Of a stretch of 64,000 bases of DNA, positions 57,037-64,000 are shown in pieces. The stretch is from NCBI GenBank assembly GCA_036937835.1, contig CM072881.1, positions 1,194,501 to 1,258,500 of the forward strand. Reading direction: 5' to 3'. Position numbers and translations under genes: made by a program. The notes beneath the pieces are model-generated. The model made no database searches. It was not told where the DNA came from and worked only from the letters and a program-made list of their open reading frames with translations. The first letter of the stretch is position 1. Every line of letters begins with the position of its first letter. The DNA comes from Pampus argenteus. Taxonomy: Eukaryota; Chordata; Actinopteri; Scombriformes; Stromateidae.

Positions 57037-57250
57037 CAAGAAATTGGCTCCTAAATTCATCGGCCCCTTTGCCATCCAGAAAATCAGCAATCCTAGTGCA
57101 GTAAGACTGAGACTCCCACAATCAATGCAAATTCAACCTACATTCCATGTATCCAGAGTGAAGCCAGTCAAAGATAGTCCTCTTGTGCCTGCAGCTCCAC
57201 CTCCCCCACTCATTGATGGAGGTCCTGCCTACTCTGTTTGGCGCCTGCTG
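57037..57250 (+). pseudogene. gypsy integrase C-terminal remnant
   Basis: Encodes KLAPKFIGPFAIQKISNPSA and FHVSRVKPVKDSPL, matching the GPY/F module and the region before the chromodomain of sushi-type integrases. It starts abruptly at the border with Penelope-like sequence and loses the frame after about 57240. Confidence 0.7.
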
Positions 57251-58371
57251 TGCTCTCGTTGTCGTGGTCTGCTGTTTTTGAAAGTATCAGTGACAGATGG
57301 GTCTGTAGAGCTTTTTTCACCTCAAAATGTTGTCCAAATAACAAACTGATGGCAAATATGAAAATGTGCAGGGTTATGGCTTTCCCACTGTCATCAAGTC
57401 TGCATAGCCTGTCATATGCAGAGTGCTATTGAGATCCTTTTATATATTCATCCTGCAGTTCAGCAGTGTGTAGTGAATTCAGTGGTGAAAGCTATATACA
57501 AAGAAACACACATACAGTGTGCAGCACACCTCGTGGACATGCATTTAATAAAATGTGATTGTGCCTGTGTTGATTTTGTAGATGACTGTGTGCAGAATTG
57601 CTGACAACATGGACAATTATTAACAGCTGCTGAAACATGAGAATTGCATATGTTTGTACTCTATTCTCAGTACAGTGGGAAATGTGTGAACTGTGTTTGA
57701 TTGTAGTCTATTGATCTATCTGTCTGCATAGTGCACAATGAACACATGCACTCCTGATGTGTGCAAGGAAGAAACAGATATTAAAAAAAGATAAATTATC
57801 TTTCTCTAAACATATTAATAAGGTATTTTTCTTTTTAAAATCACAGACAGTTTGATACATTTTAATAAAAGAAAAATTATCCTAAACCTAAAATGGCTTC
57901 AGAGGGTCGATGAGGCATGAGTGGCCCCTCATGCCTCAGTGTGAGACTATTATGTGTATTCCCACTAGCTTTTTAATGGATAAGCTATAAGTGCTGAGAC
58001 GCAGCTCGGGTTTGAAAGTGAAACTAAAATGAGAGCATTACAAGTGCCAGTGCTCATAAAAACGTTTGTAGCCTGGTTGATCCCCGGTTATCAGACTTGG
58101 TCTTACCAACATCTGAACTGGTATAGAGTATTACCCTAATAGTATAGATTAATTTATTTAAACTGGTGGCGAGGACACTTGCCTAGCTACTTACTGCCTT
58201 AGCGTTCCAATGATTTATCCTGCTTCCACTGACGTTTCAACTAACTGATTAGCCCCTGAATTAGCCTAAACGTCAGTCACATCCATTATGGCAGCTCATG
58301 AACGGTGCACTTGGTAATTGCTAGGTAACATTTTAGTGACTAGGAATTAAAACGCAACAAGGGTATTGTTT

Positions 58372-58402
<31 letters not shown>
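57251..58402. other. ryr2 intron 1, unremarkable segment with a small hairpin
   Basis: No gene recognised. A perfect 11-bp inverted repeat (TGAGGCATGAG at 57911-57921, CTCATGCCTCA at 57928-57938) with a 6-nt loop. A (TA)n run precedes the element at 58403. Confidence 0.45.
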
Positions 58403-58403
<1 letters not shown>

Positions 58404-58678
58404 AGTGTTGCTCCGATTGATCGGCTGCCGATCATGATCGGCCGATATTGTCTAAAAATAGCCTGATCGGCGATCGGAAAAACATGCGGATCAGGAAGCC
58501 GATCACGTGACGTACATTATTAGCGACGTTTCAAATAAAGGCACATTTGAAGATTTTGACTTTTTTATAGTTAAAAACTGTATTTTCCGGATTATAAGCC
58601 GCTACTTTTTTCCCATACTTTGAACCATGCGTCTTATACAGAGGTGCGGCTTTTCTATTAATTTTTCTTCAGCCCACA

Positions 58679-58716
<38 letters not shown>

Positions 58717-59597
58717 ACGCGCAGGCAGCAGTCATTGACGGAGCTGCTCCGTCACAGGTATATATTATTATTACACCCTCACCCCCTCAAAATGGAAAAC
58801 CGAATCAATTCCTATGATGCAGCTTTTAAGTTGAATGTCGATCTGGCTATCCGTGAAGTAAACAGTAAGGACACGTAAGCTTGCCGTTAATGAATCTATG
58901 TCATAGATTCATTAACGGCAAACTGACGTGCATCCGCGGTGAGACGATATGTGATGAAGATTATCTGACGCTGTTCAACTCTGACACTGAAGAGGACGAC
59001 TTCAGTGTCTTCAGTGCGCAGAAGAAATGAAGTGACAGTGGTATGGTGTTCATTAGTTTTAAATGCTCAGGAGGAAGATAAATAGTGACGTGTGGCTTCA
59101 GTGCATGGGAGAATGAAGCGACTTTAATAGTAACAGTTGTGCTTTAACAGTGTGCGGTAGGAAAATGTGACAGCCGACCAAATCGCCAAATTTCCTCCGG
59201 CACACTGCACAATAATGGTTTTAGTACGCAGGAGGAAGATAAATAAAACCATCAATGACTTTTCTGTTTTGTTTATCAGCACTTTTATTGCCGCGTTTGA
59301 TGCTTTTATTGCGGCACTGTTCGTAAACAATCAGTTCAGTATATGAATAAACACTTATGTATCGGGGTATGTATATATCGGCGGCTTATAGTCCGGTGCG
59401 GTTTATATGTGACAAAATATATATTTCATTCAAATTTTAGTGGGTGCGCCTTATATTTAGGTGCGCTCTATAGTCCGGAAAATACGGTATTTAAATTTTT
59501 TAATTTCATTCTTTGATCGGCAGTGATCGGCAATCGGCAGATCAAGTTTTTTGGTGATCGGTATCGGTGATCGCCCAAATCGGTGATCGGAGCATCA

Positions 59598-59600
<3 letters not shown>
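58403..59600 (+). mobile_element. Composite hAT/pogo element, copy 3
   Basis: Most complete copy, 1,198 bp. Ends TAGTGTTGCTCCGATTGATC and (inverted) TAGTGATGCTCCGATCACC, with TA-repeat flanks on both sides (duplication not informative). Inner pogo-like part at about 58579-59489 (CTGTATTTTCCGGATTATAA to AGTCCGGAAAATACGG). Contains (GT)n at 58681-58712, a Brinker-motif remnant (58792 onward, MENRINSYDAAFKLN) and a 41-bp near-perfect palindrome at 58881-58921. Confidence 0.88.
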
Positions 59601-59630
<30 letters not shown>

Positions 59631-59633
<3 letters not shown>

Positions 59634-60221
59634 TGGTGGGCATATATTAATTTTTTAAATCTAGATTAATCTCACTGAAATCTTGAAATTAATATAGATT
59701 AATCTAGATTAATCTAGATTAAAATGGCTCGTTCAGAATGTGAAATACTTAAGTACTGACCAAGAGTAAGTCTTTGAGAACGGGTTTCTTAAGCCAGGGG
59801 ATGCATTAGAACAGGAGCCTAAATGCATCAGTTTGCAAAATGCATCACTGACTGCTTATAGCAAAGGGATGCTTTGTGTTCAGGTGGTATTTGAGACTGG
59901 AAGAACTCTTACAGTAAACCAATTCTGCATTGCATAAGGTGAACACAACCTTAGTGTTGTTGATGCCACCATCGGGAAGCTTCTTAAAAATGAATTTTCC
60001 CTGAAGCAAGCCTTGCGGCTTCGTGGCTGCATCATGATAGACTATCACGTTTGGTGTGGTAGTTCGGTAATTCACAGGCGCGTAGAGGTTAAAAAAATAG
60101 TTCTCGCCCCCTACAGTGCAAATATGTATACATCCACGCTAAAATATCACGGTGAAAGTAATCAGTTTGCTTATTATAGGACCCAGCTCCAAACCCAATT
60201 TTGATAATACATTAACCACTA
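59631..60221 (-). mobile_element. hAT-like element with BED-finger remnant (copy B)
   Basis: Ends TAGTGGTGGGCA and TTAACCACTA share an inverted TAGTGGT. Flanked by TA repeats. Minus-strand ORF 59845-60075 encodes GKFIFKKLPDGGINNTKVVF, TLCNAELVYC and SSLKYHLNTKHP. It is the sister of the element at 25016-25551. Confidence 0.75.
59845..60075 (-). pseudogene. hAT transposase BED zinc-finger fragment
   Basis: 76 codons, differing from the 25184-25408 fragment at only a few residues (for example INNTK versus INKTK). Only the finger region remains; no catalytic domain. Confidence 0.65.
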
Positions 60222-60261
<40 letters not shown>

Positions 60262-60984
60262 CATATATATATACTGTGTATTGGGTATTAAGTGGGAAAT
60301 TATCTAAATTCAGCTAATAGGGAAGCTATAGGACAGTTGGAATAAGGATCTTGGTAGAAAGGATGTTTGTACAAAATGGAGTGAATAATGGTCAGTATGA
60401 AGTAATATAAACCAATGACACGTAATCAGGCAGTTAATAAATAACAGCTGGTATATATAGTATATAATAAATGTTTAGTGAGATTTTAGAAAGTATGGAT
60501 CATTAACAAAAAAAGAACATTTGGATGATTTGTATTTTCTTCTATTAAAAAGGCTTGTGTTATAAACTTCCAATTCTATTGCAATACAAAAATGAGCATG
60601 TAGTGTGGTGGTATTGTTCATCCATCCCAATGCTGTAATAGATTTTGCCAATTTGCCCAGATGATTATCTATTCTGTTCACCTGAGCTTTTAGTTTGCCT
60701 CGATGTTCTCGACCAACAACATTGTCATTGCAATAAATAACAACAGCTATAGCCCCCTATGAGCCAAACCCCTCCCCCATCTAACCCACCTTACCCTTGT
60801 ACCCTTCCTACACTCACTTTTACCTTCACCTTCACCCTCACGATCACCTTCATCCTCACCCTTCACCCTCAGCTCCATTTATTAAGAGAGGACAAATTTC
60901 TATTTGGTAGAAATGCTAATAACTCATTGACATCTGGAATGTGACAAGGCGCCACAAATACACATTGAAATTATACAAGAGACA
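60222..60984. other. ryr2 intron 1: (TA)n and unique sequence
   Basis: TA-rich at 60222-60270 and a TTCACCTTCACCCTCA-type imperfect repeat at about 60818-60872. Nothing else recognised. Confidence 0.45.
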
Positions 60985-61398
60985 CAAATGCATACTAATT
61001 TGATATAAAAAAACACAACTACACACTGTATTTATACTAGAGACACAACTACATACTGACTTTATACTAGAGACACAACTACACACTGATTTTATCCTAG
61101 AGACACAACTACACACTGTCTTTATACTAGAGACACAACTACACACTGTCTTTATACTAGAGACACAACTACATACTGACTTTATACTAGAGACACAACT
61201 ACATACTGATTTTATACTAGAGACACAACTACATACTGATTTTATACTAGAGACACAACTACATACTGATTTTATACTAGAGACACAACTACATACTGAC
61301 TTTATACTAGAGACACAACTACACACTGTCTTTATACTAGAGACACAACTACACACTGATTTTATACTAGAGACACAATTACACACTGATTTTATACC
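60985..61398 (+). repeat. 30-bp minisatellite (about 13 units)
   Basis: Unit TTATACTAGAGACACAACTA followed by CA(T/C)ACTG(A/T)(C/T)T, spaced exactly 30 bp, with more diverged units at the left end. Because 30 is a multiple of 3, the minus strand stays open for 156 codons (CSCVSSIKSV repeated). This is probably not a gene. Confidence 0.95.
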
Positions 61399-61663
61399 AC
61401 ACTGACTTTACAAGAAGGTCACAGACTAAAAAGCTTCAGGGGCCCAGGTTTCATCTTTAACCATCCATTGTGTTTTATCATATGTTTTATGATCAAACAA
61501 TTTAGAAAACAACAACAGTACAATATATTCCTCTATCTCCAAGAGTAGAAAAATAAAGTAGCAATACTTCATTTTTCCAGTATCCGGAGGTATCCGGGCC
61601 AGGCTAGCGGATAACCCACACACGCCGGCTTTACCATCCATTGTACTAGCCAATGTACGCTCC

Positions 61664-62173
61664 TTGGACAATAAACTGGACTACATACACCTCCTGAGAT
61701 CGACCCAGCGGACCGTGAGAGAGTGCTGTGTTTTCTTTTTTATGGAAACATGGCTGAACAACAACGTACCGGACTCCGCCATCCAGCTCGACCAGCTAAC
61801 TTGCTATCGAGCAGACAGAGCCCTCATTGAAGGAGGTAAGACCCGCGGTGGCGGGGTCTGTGTGTACATCAGGGACGCTTGGTGTCAGGACACTGTGGTA
61901 GTATGCAGACACTGTTCATCTCTTGTGGAGTTCATGATCATCAAGTGCCGGCCTTTCTATCTACAGAGGGAGTTTTCTGCCATACTGCTTGTGGCAGTCT
62001 ACATCCCTCCCAGCTGTAACAACAATGATAGAGACAAGGCACTAAATGAACTATACAGCTCCATCAGTGAACAGCAGACTGCCCATCCAGAGGGACTCCT
62101 CATAGTGGCTGGGGATTTTAACCATGCAAACCTCAAAACAGCAACACACTGGACCAGGCATATACAACACTGA
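61664..62173 (+). pseudogene. LINE endonuclease, N-terminal part
   Basis: 169 codons. FMETWLNNNVPDSAIQLDQL, GGKTRGGGVCVYIRDAWC, LVAVYIPPSCNNNDRD and LLIVAGDFNHANLKT are the APE-endonuclease blocks in order. The SDH block follows in another frame (GASDHITVMLM near 62212-62245), so a small frameshift lies near 62173. Confidence 0.82.
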
Positions 62174-62232
62174 GAGGAGCATACAAGGCCTCTCCCCTCC
62201 CCCATCTCGGCGCTTCGGACCACATTACTGTT

Positions 62233-62937
62233 ATGCTAATGCCAGCATACAGGCCTAAGGTCAAAGTCACCAGACCGGTTAAGAAGCAGGTACGGATGTG
62301 GCCAGAGGGTGCCTCCTCAGCACTTCAGGTCTGCTTTAACACCACAGACTGGAACATGTTTAAGCAGGCAGCCACCTACAACCACCAGATCAACATACAG
62401 GAATATTCAGACACTGTTACTGCCTACATCAGCAAATGCACTGCTGATGTCACGGACACCAAGACCATCACGGTACGAACCAACCAGAAACCATGGCTGA
62501 CGGGGGAAGTCCATCGGTTACTGAAAGCCCGGAACTCTGCTTTCAGAGCAGGTGATGAGGCTGGTCTGAGATCAGCAAGAGCCAACCTGTCCCGTGGCAT
62601 CAGAATTGCAAAGAAGCAGTACAGCAGCAGGATAACCCACCACTTCACCAACAGCAGAGACACAAGAAGCCTGTGGCAGGGGTTACAGACCATCACGGAC
62701 TATAAACCCCGACCACAGACCTGTGACAGCGACATCACTCTGCTGAACGATCTGAACCACTTCTTTGGACGGTTCGAAGCTGACAACAGCACCCCTGCAC
62801 AGAAGACAACACCCCCTCCAGGTGACCAGGTGCTGTCCCTGTCTCCGGCAAGTGTGAGGAGATCCCTCTCCCAACACTCCCAACACTCAACACTCACAAA
62901 TCTGCAGGACCTGACAACATTCCTGGTCGTGTGCTAA
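62233..62937 (+). pseudogene. LINE linker between endonuclease and RT
   Basis: 234 codons. PAYRPKVKVTRPVKKQVRMW, TVRTNQKPWLTGEVHRLLKA, SRGIRIAKKQYSSRITHHFT and LNDLNHFFGRFEA are the conserved linker pieces of this clade. The frame ends at a stop (62935-62937) shortly before the L2 insertion; the expected NKSAGPDNIPG-type start of RT appears only in a shifted frame (SAGPDNIPGRVLKDC). Confidence 0.82.
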
Positions 62938-62980
62938 AGGACTGTGCAGAGGAGCTCACAGATGTTCTCACAGACATCTT

Positions 62981-63370
62981 GTTGCCATATCCCCATTACA
63001 GTTTATAGTTATGTAATGATTTGCTGCTACTGTAATAATTTATCATTCATTGTAACCTATTCTTATCATCCATTGTAATTCATTATTATTCATTGTGAGT
63101 GTACAATATGTGTGTGTTGATTTGTTCTGTACATGTGACATCATTGCACGTCTGTCCGTCCTGGGAGAGGGATCCCTCCTCTGTGGCTCTTCCTGAGGTT
63201 TCTTCCACCTTTTTCCCTGTTAAAAGGTTTTTTGGTGGGCAAGTTTTTCCTCACTCGAATCGAGGGTCTAAGGACAGAGGGTGTCACTCCCTGTACAGAT
63301 TGTAAAGCCCTCTGAGACAAATGTATTTTGTGATTTTGGGCTATATAAATAAAATTTGATTTGATGATTT
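62981..63370 (+). mobile_element. Young L2 3' tail inserted in LINE, 8-bp duplication
   Basis: 390 bp of L2 3' UTR ending GGGCTATATAAATAAAATTT with TTGAT repeats, flanked by gacatctt (62973-62980 and 63371-63378). Its 63099-63305 segment translates identically to the inverse of 49374-49580, so the two tails are nearly identical and recent. Confidence 0.9.
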
Positions 63371-64000
63371 GACATCTTCAACACCTCCCTGAGCCAAGCT
63401 GTTGTCCCCACTTGCTTCAAGTACACCACCATCATCCCAGTTCCAAAGAAGACATCTCCCTCCTGCTTCAATGACTACCGCCCCGTGGCACTGACCCCCA
63501 TCATCACGAAGTGCTTCGAGCGGTTAGTCATGAAGCACATCAAATCCATCCTTCCTCCGTCCCTGGACCCCTACCAGTTTGCATATCGGGCCAACCGGTC
63601 CACTGATGATGCAATCGCCACCGCTCTCCACTCAGCTCTCACTCACTTGGACAAGAAGGATTCGTATGTGAGAATGCTGTTTTTGGACTTCAGTTCAGCA
63701 TTCAATACCATCATCCCCCAGCAGCTGATACAAAAACTGGACTGTTTAGGACTAAACGTCTCACTCCGCAACTGGTTGCTGGACTTCCTGACCGGAAGAC
63801 CACAGGCAGTACGGGTCGGCAGCAACGCATCCAACACTATCACGCTGAACACAGGGGCGCCCCAAGGATGCGTGCTCAGCCCCTTACTGTTTACCCTGCT
63901 GACCCACGACTGCTCACCAACACACAACACCAACCTCTTTGTCAAGTTTGCGGACGACACGACTGTGGTGGGGCTCATCAACAATAACGATGAGTCAAAC
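63371..64000 (+). pseudogene. LINE reverse transcriptase, 3'-partial
   Basis: The open frame continues to the window edge: TTIIPVPKKTSPSCFNDYRP, SILPPSLDPYQFAYRANRST, LFLDFSSAFNTIIPQQLIQK, GAPQGCVLSPLLFTLLTHDC and FVKFADDTTVVGLI. FADD is the catalytic box. It is intact here, but its 5' part is split off by the L2 insertion. Confidence 0.85.

Larger units (their letters stand above)
54935..57250 (+). mobile_element. Ty3/gypsy (sushi-like) retrotransposon relic with foreign centre
   Basis: Possible 5' LTR end at about 54935-55240 (AATAAAGACTCTTTATTAAA near 55211). Gag and protease remnants lie at 55298-56395 and an integrase C-terminal remnant at about 57037-57240. RT, RNase H and most of integrase are absent, with minus-strand Penelope-like sequence at 56396-57035 in their place. 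No 3' LTR recognised. LTR limits are uncertain. Confidence 0.7.
61560..64000 (+). mobile_element. CR1/L2/Rex-like LINE, plus strand, cut by window end
   Basis: Starts near 61560-61600 with LANVRSLDNKLDYIH-type codons. It has endonuclease (61640-62173), linker (62233-62937) and RT (63371 to the edge), interrupted by an L2 tail at 62981-63370 with an 8-bp duplication. A frame shift near 62173 separates the two endonuclease halves. RT motifs are undamaged as far as the window shows. Confidence 0.85.

Noticed and set aside
60916..61386. 156-codon minus-strand frame of CSCVSSIKSV repeats, and the idea of a CRISPR-like array
   Set aside because: Units are contiguous 30-bp tandem copies without unique spacers in a eukaryotic intron; the frame is open only because 30 is divisible by 3.

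Overview
This 64 kb window looks like a ray-finned (teleost) fish nuclear genome. Genes are split by GT-AG introns, there are many microsatellites, and the transposon mix is typical of fish: L2, CR1/Rex-like, L1 and Penelope-like retroelements, a Ty3/gypsy relic, Tc1, pogo-like and several hAT families, and a 5S-rRNA-headed short retroposon. I do not assign a species.

Only two host genes can be supported. (1) Positions 604-20547 (+) hold the last 21 coding exons of mtr, cobalamin-dependent methionine synthase. All splice phases are consistent and encode about 908 residues. These cover the folate domain, the cobalamin cap and binding domains (with the DxHxxG His ligand) and the AdoMet reactivation domain. 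The N-terminal homocysteine domain lies upstream of the window. (2) Positions 33523-33570 (+) are the 16-codon first coding exon of a ryanodine receptor, ryr2 by its neighbour mtr (MTR and RYR2 are also adjacent in human). Everything from 33571 to the right edge is probably its first intron, since no second coding exon was found.

Layout: 1-20.5 kb is mtr, whose introns carry an L2 fragment (5 kb), a short hAT with a BED-finger ORF and a perfect 8-bp target duplication (9-9.8 kb), a possible MITE (11.2-11.6 kb), a pogo-like element split by L2 (13.5-15.2 kb), and a CR1/L2-type fragment that itself holds a Penelope-like fragment with a hammerhead-ribozyme-like core (18-19.4 kb). Positions 20.5-33.5 kb form the intergenic stretch: mtr 3' UTR, L2, the 5S-headed SINE, hAT, L2, a Tc1 with a full-length but catalytically altered transposase, and a nest of hAT > L1 > CR1/L2-like LINE. 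Positions 33.35-33.57 kb are the ryr2 promoter and exon 1. The intron (33.6-64 kb) contains a row of four CACGTG sites, a GATG-type satellite with higher-order structure, three copies of a composite hAT/pogo element, a pogo MITE, another hAT, a nearly full-length but broken L2, a gypsy element with a Penelope-like block in place of its core, a 30-bp minisatellite, and a LINE running off the right edge that is interrupted by a young L2 tail.

The two host genes are not known to act together: mtr is a cytosolic one-carbon enzyme and ryr2 a sarco/endoplasmic-reticulum Ca2+ channel. The rest of the window records repeated transposon insertion, nesting and decay. Element boundaries given without an identified target duplication are approximate.
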